Shown here piece by piece: positions 25,301 to 36,556 of a stretch of 62,868 nucleotides of DNA. Where the stretch lies: assembly GCA_000226015.1 (NCBI GenBank), contig JH153392.1, positions 71,763 through 134,630 of the forward strand, given 5' to 3'. The stretch's first letter is position 1. Each line of letters opens with the position of its first letter. The position numbers and the translations under genes were made by a program. Below the pieces are notes generated by a model, which was not told the origin of the DNA, did not search any database, and saw only the letters and a list, made by a program, of their open reading frames with translations. Origin of the DNA: Mnemiopsis leidyi (lineage: Eukaryota; Ctenophora; Tentaculata; Lobata; Bolinopsidae).

Positions 25301-26419
25301 CAAACAACATTGACAATATCATTCAAGTTAGGAGAGCCGAGAAGGCAGCAAGAGGGTAGGAATTAATTAAAAACCTTTTTAGGAAAATTGAGGTAATTTT
25401 TCTTTCGGAACTATGGAAGTTGCTCTGATTGGGCCGGGGACTTTGCGCTGCTATCGAGGCCCGTAATCTGGGGTTTTTAAATTGACCATTTTCGGCTTGT
25501 CGGAGATAACTATTTGTCCCCAAAACTGAAACACTTCCATAATTCATCGATTATTAAACCAAACAACATAAACCCAGAACGGAAGGAGGAAGCTCTACAA
25601 CTTTCATACAGAACGTCTTTACACCGAGGACTACTGTACAAGACAAAGACGACACTGACTCCGATGAGGAATATGTCCCCTTGGGTAAGCTGAATTTTGT
25701 TTATTCAAAGTTTGTAATACGAAATCAAGACATCCGAAAAGTATAACTGTTTGAATAATGCAGGTTACTTTCAGCAAGTCATCATTTAAATTTTTCAGAT
25801 ATTAAAAGCCAACAAATACCTGTCACCAAGGCTGAGCCAGTCAAAGCCAAAGACCTTAACTCTGTAAGTGTCCCATGATATTCATTGCATCGAAACTATA
25901 TCTATTTTTGATGATCTTGAGTATTTCAGTATATTGATCAAGATGCCATATATGAACATAATGATATACGTCTACATAACGCAGGTATTTGCTGATCTAG
26001 CAGAATCAAAGAGAAATGAAAAAGTTCCAAAGACAGTCTTGTTTGAGTGCGGTAAACTGCTTGCATCTGCTTGGGTTAGCTTTGCCATATCTCAACGAAT
26101 TGGTTTTACTCTTGACGATGTGGCTGTTCTGAGGTTAGATATTTTACTACAAGTAATTATATCGTGCAGTCTGCAAAATAATAGTTACTTGTCCCCTTTG
26201 TTTATAAAGCTGGTGGAAAAGAACCTTGTAATTGATCCAGTACGGATTGGTGCAGAATTTATATATCATCAAGATATGATTAAGTAATATTGAATTATTC
26301 GATGGTATTTGTGCTCACATTTACCTTAAATCTCACCAGAAAGCGATACAACTCAGACGAGGAACGGGCCAAAGCGATGCTCCTTATCTGGCTAGAGCAA
26401 AGTGGAGAAGGAACCTTCG
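22374..26419 (+). CDS. Coiled-coil protein with C-terminal death domain (10 exons found, 3' end open)
   Basis: Exons, all in phase: 22374-22688, 22867-22950, 23173-23310, 24830-24985, 25046-25152, 25200-25355, 25578-25684, 25799-25863, 25985-26133 and 26340-26419. The start is MATAVRQITVIESSNSSEKE. Residues 1-105 form a basic domain I do not recognise. Charged coiled coil follows (ELRRLRRETEESF). Then come a helical segment (PKQRGELLKLVQEMGDIDIN) and an acidic, Ser/Thr-rich linker (DKDDTDSDEEYVPL). The last two exons give a death-domain core: LLASAWVSFAISQRIGFTLD, then a 'DEERAKAMLLIWLEQSGEGT' helix pair. This fits the family pattern W..FA..LGFT..D followed by A..ML..W....G.. . Death domains recruit partner death domains in apoptosis and innate signalling. 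A cytoplasmic adaptor role is inferred. The final exon, needing phase 1, was not found before the hairpin arrays at 26608. Confidence 0.62.
23491..23825 (+). repeat. Long direct repeat, copy 1
   Basis: From GGGGCTAGCAGAGATTCC to about CACTATGTGGTTTC this stretch matches 24325-24640 in the same orientation, with scattered substitutions and short gaps. It lies in intron 3 of the death-domain gene. A shorter related phrase (AACCAACCTCGGAAGCATG) occurs at about 23010, so the sequence belongs to a dispersed family. Confidence 0.75.
23859..23966. other. Assembly gap (Ns)
   Basis: A run of unknown bases, between the two copies of a long direct repeat. Its true length and content are unknown. Confidence 0.99.
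24325..24640 (+). repeat. Long direct repeat, copy 2
   Basis: Second copy of the 23491-23825 repeat. It shares GGATATAATCCACTGCAGAA, the AACTTCGGAAGCATTCATATG block and ACATGACCTTGCGGCTTG. The 500 bases between copies include the N run. Short terminal direct repeats of a non-coding element, or a local duplication made worse by the gap, would both look like this. Confidence 0.75.
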
Positions 26420-26607
26420 GTTAGTACTTAGTATACGCATAAACTATACATGCAGTAATGGTATAGGCTGATTCTAACATTAATGTTTGAATTCACGCAA
26501 CTCGTAAGTAAATGTGACGTGAATATGATGTTATTGCAACTACTTAACTATATCTGTCGGAAATGAGTTTTATCAATCTACACTTGCTTTATGTATTATA
26601 TGGTAAC

Positions 26608-27781
26608 CGGACTGTTGTCCGAAGCGGACTCTTGTCCGAAACGGACTGTTGTCCGAATCTGTGTTCCGAAAAAAAGCGGACTGTTGTCCGAAATGGACTG
26701 TTGTCCGAAGCGGATTCTTGTCCGAAAATTCTCACGTTTCTCAATTACTTTTGATCGTATATATGGTTTGCTTTCATGTGCTGCATGACAAAGGAGGGTT
26801 CTGTATCATGTAGAGCATAACTAAAGGGGATCACGTGATCAGGAAAAGCTACATGCTGGCTGTGTTAAAGTTTCAGTTAAAATGAATTTTAAAAAATAAA
26901 TTGGAATTAGATTAGATTCCTAATTCTAATTTCAATTACAATCTAATTAAAATTTTGCGTCGAGCCATGCGGCTGAGAGAGGATACCTGGCACCCAATCT
27001 TCGCTCTGGCTTCAGAGATACTTTATTGGGAGGTCTCCTTGTGCTGCTCGTCGTTTGAGTTTCTATTTGGCGACGTGGACTGTCGTTTTGGAGTTCTTGT
27101 CAAGGATTACCTGGGGACCTCAGGCTAACGTAGAGAGAGCCGCGCATCGCCCGGTAAGTCAAGGACAGATCGGTAGCCATGAAGTAGGGGGTTTTCTGTA
27201 CCTTCTTTCTTTCAGGGATTAACGGAATGTTGGTAGCCATGATGTCGTAAGGCAATGGCTGAACTACCTCTCATTGTCTTATGCATTCAGTATTGTATTG
27301 ACTGATGCGAGTTTGTCATGCTCGTTATAGTCTAGTGGATTGCAGGTCTCAAATCACCGAAATTGCAGTCAGTGTTTTCAGATATGCCCAATCACAAAAT
27401 GATCTCAGCGTTTGTACACTTTGTACAGGCTCAACTTTGCATTCCGACCCGGCGAATCCGACGATCTCTTGAACTAAATGGCTAACATCCTCATTTGGAC
27501 AAGCATCCGGTTCACATGGCCTCTAATGGACGTCGAGGCTAAATGTTTGTTACATGTCTTAACAAGCACTCACGCAGTTTGTGTTCGGACAAGAGTCCGC
27601 CAAATGAACTGTTGTCCGAAGCGGACTGTTGTCCGAAAACCGAAAGGCATTTGACAAGGTAATTGTAATTGAAACACAAATTTGGACAAGAGTCCGCCAA
27701 ATGGACTGTTGTCCGAAGTGGACTCTTGTCCGAAAACCGAATTTTCGGTTTCGGACAACAGTCCGCTTCGGACAAGAGTCC
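26608..27781. mobile_element. Foldback-type element ended by arrays of small hairpins
   Basis: At 26608-26733 about seven units of GGACTNTTGTCCGAAGC stand in tandem. Each unit is itself an inverted repeat (GGAC...GTCC). At 27590-27781 the same units recur in both orientations, with a larger inverted repeat around CCGAATTTTCGG at about 27738. The outermost 30 or so bases at the two ends are near-perfect inverted copies of one another. The 850 bases between hold no clear coding region. No target-site duplication is obvious. This fits a non-autonomous foldback or MITE-like element. Confidence 0.55.
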
Positions 27782-27789
27782 TAGAATCG

Positions 27790-28678
27790 TATTATATATC
27801 TCTAACTCACAACTTCTAAGGTAACTTGGTTCTCTCATTGAACGATATCGGACGAAAAGATATAGCTGATAAGGTTATAAAGATGGCAAAGTGAAGACTG
27901 AAAAATTGGACAACTTAAGCAAAATTGATGATCACTATCGCAAAGCCACCAATACTATTATTTGTGCGAATTATAACATCTCTTCGTCGCTTTTGAATTG
28001 TAATATTATTTGCTATTTGGATTTATGAATTAGTAAATTGGATGACAGGGAGTAAACTTACCGAACTTTGAATTGTAATTTTTTCACGTTTTGATAATTT
28101 TCAGTGTCGTATGATATAAAATATATACAAAATAGTTGATTTTAAATCAAAATAAAAAATGTTATTAACATTTTAATCAAATTCCTACTCCTAGTGAGAA
28201 AACAAAATCATTGTTATACAAATATTACCTAATAAAAAATAAATACAAATCACTCAATCAGTCTTTTGGGCATGATGCGGCTGCCATGTCAGCAGTAAAA
28301 TCAGTTGCATGTAGTTTCACAAATCATATAGTTGCATCAAACACTGTTTATTTTGTACATAGTTTATTAAGTCATCAACCTTAAATCAGATTTGCGCGCA
28401 CATGTTAAATATGTCTTTTCTAAAAGGGTAAAAGTTGTGGAGGTTGGGAATTCCAGTATATATGTGTGTGTGTGTGTGTTTTTTACCAAAGCCAAAGGAT
28501 CGTTAGTGTCATCAGTAAGGCGATTTGGAAAGTGAATCCTGGAAATTATTGAGTTTTGTAGTCTCTGTATAAAGATATATGGATTGAATTAACTACTTAC
28601 CATCCAGTATAAACCCCCCAGAAATGGAACTATAAGCAATCGCAGAAATATGTTTGAAATCGAAGCATTACTTGTAAA
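27790..28678. other. Intergenic, AT-rich, with (TG)n
   Basis: A TG microsatellite lies at about 28462-28480. No exon or RNA gene is recognised. The region separates the foldback element from the 3' end of the minus-strand sushi gene. Confidence 0.45.
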
Positions 28679-31600
28679 TTAAGCAGCATAACGATATGCT
28701 AAAATAAGAATATACACTAAGGGCACTACCAGAAGTAATTCGAGTCTACCTGACGCAGAGTTTTTGTTGGATACTTTTCCCAACTCTGACAACTCATCCT
28801 CTGAGAGACAAGTGGGCAGGTTCGCCCAGCCGGTAACATCACAACGTCCAACACCTTCTCCCTGAGAGAGTTGCACTTTATCAACCCCGAATTTCTCAAT
28901 TTCTTCCAACTTCGTCTTGCGAAGCAACAGGATTTCCGTATTTGTACATAGAAAACACGCATTGTTATATGGCTAAATAGCTCTTTGACACTCTTACACA
29001 TGACTAGAAACGTAACCTTTTTATGTATTTTTATAAGCACCAAAGTTTACATAGTGATACTTTGCGAATATCATCTGAACCCTATACTACCTGAAGAATG
29101 TATTTCTCGTCACATCGAACTTGAACAGTCTCATCAGTTTGATAAGGAGCTGAGTCGGGTGACAATAACTGAGGCTTATCCACAACTTCTCCGTTCTTTA
29201 TCTCGGGAACTCCACATCCCACTGGGAAACTTAAAGTTAGTGCAAAGTGGTAAAAATTGAGGCCTGATACCTTATAGTTTATAAGCACTTTTCTATAAAT
29301 ACAATAGTATTACATGGCTTTACTGCTTTAGAGTCTAGACAAGCAATGATCTTGTAATTATATTTAAAATGAGCAAAAAAGGAGTGCATCAATTTTCTCG
29401 AAAACCCATTAAAACAATAAAAAAGTAAATTTGCATGCTTATAATTGGTATGCTGACGCCTGGATGGTTTGAGAAACATACTATTTCATATGTAAAGGAA
29501 CTTACTATGACACTGAGGAATTTTGGAGTACTGTGCCTCACTGTTGTTAATATCACAGGAGACTTCGTTATTCTGTGGATCACCTGCAAAAGTGTTTAAC
29601 CACAATCAATCACAGCTGATTGACCAGCAATAACACAAGTACAGTGTACACTATTTTGGGAAATTTTTCGAAGCCAGCTGGCAATCAACCAATAACCATG
29701 ATTGATGGAAATGAGTATTTTTGAGGAAGGGTCACAAATTTTATTAATCGTGAGACAGCTAATCGCTATTATACGTGAATTTTTAATGAATTTACCCCTA
29801 CCCGAAATACTTTTCCTAACCTCTATTCAGAGACGACTCACATGGAGCACTTGAAGCACTCACTTGAGGTACTTGAGGCACTCACATGAGGCACTTGAGG
29901 CACTCACATGAGGCACTTGAGGCACTGATCACATGTCAATGCATGTGCCTCAAATGCGTTATATGGTTGTCTGTCTATTTATTACTTGATACTTCTACAC
30001 GACTTACCGAGGGTGTATCCCGGACTGCATGAAACCGTGAATGTTGTTGATGTCTTCTGAGAGGAATCAGGAGAGGAAAACCCGTTGTTGACCACCGGTG
30101 GTGAGCAGACCACTGCAGAACCTATGGAGAGAGCAAGTGCTTTGCTACGGTTATTCTTATGTTGCATTTAAGCCTTTACTTTTTCTGACTTTCTGTTTTG
30201 AATTTTTACAATAATTTTTTGTGCAAATGGGACTTTCTATTCTTTAGGTTTTTCTGTTTGCCATATAGCAACTTTAAAGAAAACAAAGTTACCAGAGCAA
30301 CTGGGTATTTCTGATGTAACAGCGCCATCACTACATGATATGTATCGAGTTCCGATGAGGTTCATGTTTCCATAGCACTGCACATAAGCTGTTTTCTCTC
30401 CAGATCTTATTGTGTAGGAACCGGGAGCCAACGTTTTCTTCTCACTCGATCTATATAAATTGTAATATCGTAAATTCCTTGGTGATTGAAAGAAAAGGGA
30501 GGAATCTGAAATAGTAAGATAGTAGATTGTCTACCAGTTAACAATAATACATTTTTAGTTGCTGGTGTTCCTTTAATTTCTAACTTCAGCTAACAGAACA
30601 GAAATTTGGAAAACTAATATTTCTAAGGCTAAAAAGGTTCGAAATTACCTCGCCAAAACGTCGCCATCATCAATAGAAGGAACTTGGCAATTTTTGTTGC
30701 ACCTCAAACACGTATCCTCACTTTTACAAGTTTGTAGATAGTAGCCCGAGTTGGCGCTGGTTACTCCTGTAATGATAATACTCATGTGTAATATGAACAT
30801 AAAAATACATTAAATAGTGCAGGATTGTCGGAAATATAAGTCTGAAGATATAGCAATTATAGCATTCAATCAACACAACATTTTTACAGTGATGTCATTA
30901 CATTTTATTCTGTGCAGCTTATCTTATTTGCTAACGTCCCATAAAACTAACCTAAAAAATTATAATTGTTTGACGATAGATGCATACAAATTGCCTCATT
31001 AGTAATTGTTAGCAGTCAAATATCTTCACAATATTCGAGCCGCGCAGAGTGTGCTTTAATCAATAGAATCAGGAACACCAAATTTAATTTGCCACATACT
31101 GACTCAGCGTCACTACTATAGTCCTACTGTCTTCATGAACAAGTAGTACTTAACTTAGAATATTTTAATAGAGTAACAGTGTAACAGTGTAACAGTGTGA
31201 CAGTGTAACAGTGTAACAGTGTAACAGTGTAACTGTGTAACAGTGTTACAGTGTAACAGTGTAACATTGTTACAGTGTAACATTTATCACCTTTAGTTGT
31301 GCAGACCAACTCAACAGTCTCATTGGCAGGACTATACCCGTTGTTACACTGCGCTTTAGCGTGCACGACCTTACCCTCGCCGACCTGGGAAAAAAGGGTT
31401 CGGATAACACTTGTGGACGTCTAAATTCTTTGGGAGGAGTAAATTGTTCTTTTATGTTATAGCGATTGACAATAGTTTCTGATGAGTTGGAAAATCCAAT
31501 CCACTCTCAGCAAAGTCAACACATTTACCTTTTTGATATTTGACGGATACACGATAGTTATTCTGTCTAGATTCTCGATCTGCTCGCTCAGCTTGTTGTT

Positions 31601-33317
31601 ATCCTTTACTTCACACGCTGGAAACATTTTCTTTGATAAAGAATATGATATATAGGCTGGCCATCGCTACTCTAGATTAAGGGTTCCCAACTCCCACCTT
31701 TACATTATAGCGCTGGCCAGCGCGACCGGGGAAAAAACTCCCGCCCCCCTTGCCAGGGCCCAACAAACAAAGAAGTACGTTACACGATAAAGCAATACAA
31801 CAGGTTTCGGTTTATTTTTAATTTACTAATTTAGCATTAGCACATCTAATGTGTTATATAGTACAAAAACACGCGTTTGCGTCGCAGATTTAGAGTGACA
31901 GAAGACACTCTAACAATCATTTGTCTCGTTACCTGGTAAGCACTCTTTCGAGGACTTGATTGTGGCTCTTCTGTTCTCATACTCACATCGCCCTGTTACC
32001 TGGAAACAGCAAATATTGACTTGATAATCTAGATCTAAAGGCACTTTGGAGGAACATGGAAGAAAGTAAATGTTTTCGTGGTTGGAAAGCTTCGTTGTAT
32101 AAAATTTCAAATTGCCAAAGGGAGAGAAAACAATGCTTGAATGTCTTCGGGTGCCCAAATAGTTTAAAACCATAAAAGTTTGTTTGACTTTGAATGATGA
32201 ATATAGAATACATTTAGGATGAATATAGACTAAATTTAGGATGATATAAAATGAAAGTAGGATTAATGATTAAAAATTGATATAGGATTAAAAATGGTTA
32301 TAGGATTAATTTAATTTGTTAACCCACCAGATCCGAATCCACACCATCTTTAAACATGAAACCATCTTTACAAGTCACGTGATACTCGGTTCCTGCTGAC
32401 AGCTCCTCAAACTGATGCAGGTCGTCTCGAACAAACTGCATGTTGTTAGCTGCGGATCCGGAGGGAGGAATGCAAGGAGGTTCCTCGGCAGTGACACAAT
32501 CGGAACTGTACACTCGAGGGTAGATCATACCGGATTTGCAGTGGTATGAGGTGTAACCGGTCAACTTCAGCGCTGTGGAGTAAGGAAGTGGTTGTGAAAC
32601 TAATGATCTATAAGTATATGATATCGTATCCATATCAACCGTCATCCGATCACTATTCGATATGCAATTGGGTATAACATTGTACAAACTACAAGCGCTT
32701 ATATCAGCTCCATTCCAAATAATTAAAAGGTAGACCGATTTAGTCATTTGATGAAAAAACTAAGCAGTTTATAAGAATGATCTGTACAAAGTTCGACCGA
32801 TTTACTAAAATACTAAACAGTAACGATTTTGGTTTATTCGGTTTATTCTCAAGAACGATCTGTACAAGCACTATAAGATAAGTTCCCTTACTTTCCCTGC
32901 ATGAGAGAGAGACAGAGTCGGGTCCAGGCTTCAAGCGAGAACAGCTAACTTCGGTACCTGCACAGAAAGGGTTAATGATGTTTAGTTTCCTGTGGTACAT
33001 TCTATTTGTTCGAACAACACTTATCGATGTAAAATATACATCGCTTCTAGTTGTTCATCTACTAGTTTCGTTGAGCCCTTCGATAGTGGTATTGAGCGGA
33101 CGTTAACATTAAGTTTTTAATTAATTGTTGTTTACAGCTTAGTCAAAAATATGAAAATACTTTGACTGATTTACAAAACCGCTATTTATTACTTTAGCTT
33201 TTTACACGTACCTGAAACGGCACACAGAGAGTTGGAGGACTCAAAGAAAGTTCCCCAGTCACAATCTTGGGCAGACGTGAAGATGAGAAATGTGGAAAAT
33301 AAAATAGTCGACAGCAT
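28679..33317 (-). CDS. Multi-sushi (CCP) cell-surface protein with C-terminal hydrophobic anchor (12 exons)
   Basis: Exons, from the 5' end: 33317-33212, 32957-32892, 32707-32328, 31999-31933, 31617-31529, 31384-31291, 30766-30649, 30450-30293, 30121-30008, 29583-29506, 29221-29091 and 28915-28679. All phases agree, giving about 545 residues. The start is a signal peptide (MLSTILFSTFLIFTSAQDCD). A divergent Cys-rich N-terminal part of about 150 residues precedes five sushi-like repeats; the clearest are CSPPVVNNGF and CGVPEIKNGEVV. The protein ends SASG, then about 20 mostly hydrophobic residues (LELLLVVPLVYILILAYRYA) and a stop. That is either a single membrane helix with almost no tail, or a GPI-anchor signal. 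Architecture and size resemble CD55/CD46-type complement regulators, but orthology cannot be claimed; adhesion is an alternative role. Introns carry minisatellites at 29838-29935 and 31170-31285. Confidence 0.72.
29838..29940. repeat. 22-bp minisatellite in sushi gene intron
   Basis: About four and a half copies of GAGGCACTTGAGGCACTCACAT, the first two diverged. Confidence 0.85.
31170..31286. repeat. 8-bp repeat (GTAACAGT)n beside a splice donor
   Basis: About 14 units of GTAACAGT with a few substitutions. The array begins within about 10 bases of the 5' splice site of the sushi gene exon ending at 31291. Confidence 0.9.
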
Positions 33318-33319
33318 GT

Positions 33320-35140
33320 TCCTGGAACATGAACTGTAAATGATAAACCAACGCGAATTCATATTGGTAATGAATAATAATGCAAATTAAAAAAGGTAGA
33401 AGTGCGGGTGAAAATTGAACAATTTTACGTTTTCAGTCGATGATCGCAAAAATCAAAATATTGAGCAACAAGGTGAGAATTGAGCTGAAAACGCGATTCG
33501 GCAGATATAATGGGAAGGTAGGTGCTGCGACATTGAACACACAATTTTGGAAATGCAGACCCAGCTGGCCAGCTGAGCCAGCGACAAAACTGTGGGCCGA
33601 AAATCAGCAAATAGTCAAATACGGACACATAGTCAATTAACACGGACACAACAGCTCTATAATAGAGTACGATTAACAAATTTAGAAAGAAAATAGCAAA
33701 ATTCTTAAAGTGACGTCGATTGAGCTCAATCAAACTGTTGACGGAAAAAACAGATATTCTTTGAACGCAAAAAAGAACGAGGCGTTGACATGAAAACCAA
33801 GTGAAGAGGAATTACCAAAGTTCTGAAACCACAAAACAAGTTCCATTACGACAGCTATATTCCACCAAACAACCGCAAATTGTTTGTCAGAGAGTCAGAA
33901 ACAAATACGTGGTTACATCAGTTTTTTGCAGTTATATAATTAGCAGTGCTAATTATCTATAAGTTGGGCACGGAAAATAATCCCAAAATATCAATAAATT
34001 CAACGAAAATAGTCGCGCTGTTTTCGTTATTGGCTCATTATGATGCAGACTGGCCCAAATGACGGACGCCCGAGGAATTTTTGTTAGCATCTGTCGAATC
34101 ACATCGAGTCAGTACATTACAACTACATTAACATACTATTCAATCCCGACAACATCCTCATAATTAGCTAAAAATAACCGATTTTAACCAAATTCAGCTC
34201 TTTCTTCACCGGTTAAAAATACCGGACTAACCAAATGTCCCGGACAATGACACAATATTAGAGATTAACTATAGCACCACTATTAGCAGGGCAATTAAAG
34301 ACAGATTTGGACACCGCTAAGCGATGTTAAACCATGTGTGATTTGAGATAACGAAGCGACTTAGCAACATTGCCTTGCGTTGTAATTGTTGGGAAAGTAA
34401 GCAGTTTTGAGTTGGGTAACCGTATTAGAAATCAGTTGTGCACACGTGATGGCTATCTCTATTTTCATTGGTTGCTGAGGGTCACGTGATCTGGATGGGG
34501 GAGTTGATTGGCTGCCGTGTGTCCAGGATGTAGGGTGCGCATGTTTTTAATTTGCGAATCAGCTTTATGGACGTGTAGTGAAACTGTTACTGGGCTAAAC
34601 TATTTCATCGCTTGTACGTGCATTAATATGCGGTGCAGATGTATTCATTGAATACAAATAGCATGTAGAAATAATGAGCAGAATTAAATTCACAAATTGA
34701 TCTGGGATCAGTTAGGGTAATGTTAATTATGATCGACAATGCTATTGCTTTGATGCGACAATGCTATATTGATATTGCTAGCTGTCAACATTCTTGGTGG
34801 GGCCTTACCATGAATAAAAAACATGCAAACCATGGAGCTTACATCAATTATAATAGTAAAGTTTGGTAAAGCAATGCAGCTGAAAATTTGATATTTCATC
34901 GTTAACAATACTATAATGGATAAAATAAAACAAATTTACATTGAATAGTTCTAAAGTCTACACTTTACGAAGAATACAGAAGTCAGAAAAACTACTATAG
35001 TTGCAAATTTAGTATCACCAATTAACCATCCATTGGCATTACTACTCGTCAATGTTCGTCAAATATCCTTGTAAAGATTTTCTACTAGTCACAAGTTAAT
35101 TATTCAAAAAGCCACTTTTTCTTAAATTGATTGAGATTCA
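33320..35140. other. Intergenic
   Basis: Open frames at 33425-33733 (-) and 33440-33640 (+) lie on top of each other and match nothing I know. At 34440-34540 there is a GC-richer block with CACGTG E-boxes and ATTGG (CCAAT) motifs, similar in content to 24040-24130. It could be a promoter or part of a repeat family. Confidence 0.4.
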
Positions 35141-35660
35141 GGGAAGCTTTAGCTCCGCCAAACAAAAGCTCCAAGCTGTTGCCCTCTTCATCGCCATCGT
35201 CATCGCCACCATTTCCACAGAAGCTCCAAGCTGTTGTCCTGATCTTCATCGTCATCGCCACCATTTCCACAGCTGAGCCAGAGATTCTCGAACCTATCAC
35301 AATTATGTTCCTCTAGGAATCTAGCATCGCACTTCTTTATGTTTCTTGTGGAGCTATTACAGTAAATGTCGTCTACCAAGATCTATACTGGGAGGCTATC
35401 AAGGAACCTTGAGGGTACATAGCGTTCGTTTTGGGGTTCGCTGCCCCAGCCCCTGGCAAAGTCGTACCCAAGGTAATGACATGCTAGTTTTGCTGCGTGG
35501 TCATCAAAACCGTCATCGCAAACCGTGCCAAACTTGAAGGAGTAGCCGTTACCACGTTAGCTGCTCGAGAATTTGACAAAGACCAATCCCTCGTCTCCCT
35601 GAATTAGTTCGTCCGTGGTCATTTTTGCTGCTTGCCAGTTGTATTGATCGTCCACCTAGA
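35140..35660 (-). pseudogene. SRCR-domain gene remnant
   Basis: The minus strand encodes most of one scavenger-receptor Cys-rich domain. It reads GYSFKFGTVCDDGFDDHAAK, then ACHYLGYDFARGWGS, ILVDDIYCNSS and HNCDRFENLWLSC. These match the family landmarks WGTVCDDGWD..A.V.C..LGF, IWLDDV.C.G and HNC......V.C. Two in-frame stops interrupt it, one before GNGYSFKFG and one before ILVDD. Beyond the last cysteine an acidic GNGGDDD tail is duplicated by a 56-bp tandem repeat, which shifts the frame. The domain probably came from a secreted or membrane immune-type receptor. No flanking exons were identified. Confidence 0.7.
35163..35275. repeat. Two-copy 56-bp tandem repeat
   Basis: The block AAGCTCCAAGCTGTTG...CACCATTTCCACAG is present twice in a row, with a small length difference. 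It lies in the acidic tail of the SRCR remnant. Confidence 0.85.
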
Positions 35661-35725
35661 TTGGTTGTAAGGTTAACAAGAGTTTAATTGGGAGCTCGTT
35701 CGATTACGTACTGTGCTTGCGCTGC

Positions 35726-36055
35726 TCACATAAGACTATCGAAAAGCATTTTACTAGTCATATGGTAATAAAGCATAACAGATTTAATAATATGTTCAAA
35801 ATGTAGAGCACATTTTTTCATAGAGGGTACAGGGTGACAGGGTCGAAACCGACGGGAGCGGATATCCCGCCTTTTCACACCCCTAATGAAGCCACCACCA
35901 TCATGCCAGTGCTGAATTTGCTGAATTGGAGCTTCAACAAAAATTTTTGTCGGGCAGAGTCTATTTATTTCGAGTGATATCTCCGCAAGAAATTTCCAAC
36001 TCTTCCTCAACATACAATAGTCCGGCACATGCCCAGACCAGCCAAAAGACCACAA
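35726..36055 (-). other. 109-codon open frame, function unknown
   Basis: A minus-strand frame with a Lys/Arg-rich middle (HWHDGGGFIRGVKRRDIRSR). It is longer than chance frames nearby and slightly GC-rich. I do not recognise it. It could be an exon of the broken SRCR locus or part of a transposon. Confidence 0.2.
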
Positions 36056-36556
36056 TATGTTATGAGTGCCGCTTATAAAGCACCGTGGAGTATTGTTGAA
36101 ACATCAGCTCTTCAAAGGGTTCATATTCTATTTCCTTTTCATAATTTCATCCGTTGTTTTCGCTTAAAGCTCTGTAATCAGAAAGTTATTGAATTAGTGA
36201 AGAACTGTAGTCTGATTATATAAAAACCAGTGAACAACAAAAAGCATCGAAAACCAACTGGCCGCAGCGGCGCAGCTGGAGTGCATAATTTTTAACTTCA
36301 GATCTAGTATTAAAAATGATTGAAAGTGGACGTTTTGGCAAAACTATGGTAGTTTAAATTTATTAAGTCCTTTTAAAAAAATAGATAAATTGGTTTTAAA
36401 CTATAGATTAAATGAGTCTCCAAACGATGCCTACTTCTATTCCTCTAGCATCGGTGAAAATAGATCCTTAGAATTATATTGATCCTTAGAGTAAACCTTC
36501 TTTTAAAACCATCTTTCAAATAGTTTGTAAGGAACATTAAGGGAAGTTATTAAAGT

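Noticed and set aside
26563-26788. Repeated peptide frames (GLLSEADSCPK-type) as a repeat protein
   Set aside because: The peptide repeats appear in several frames and on both strands because the DNA unit is a short inverted repeat. There is no coding evidence outside the array.
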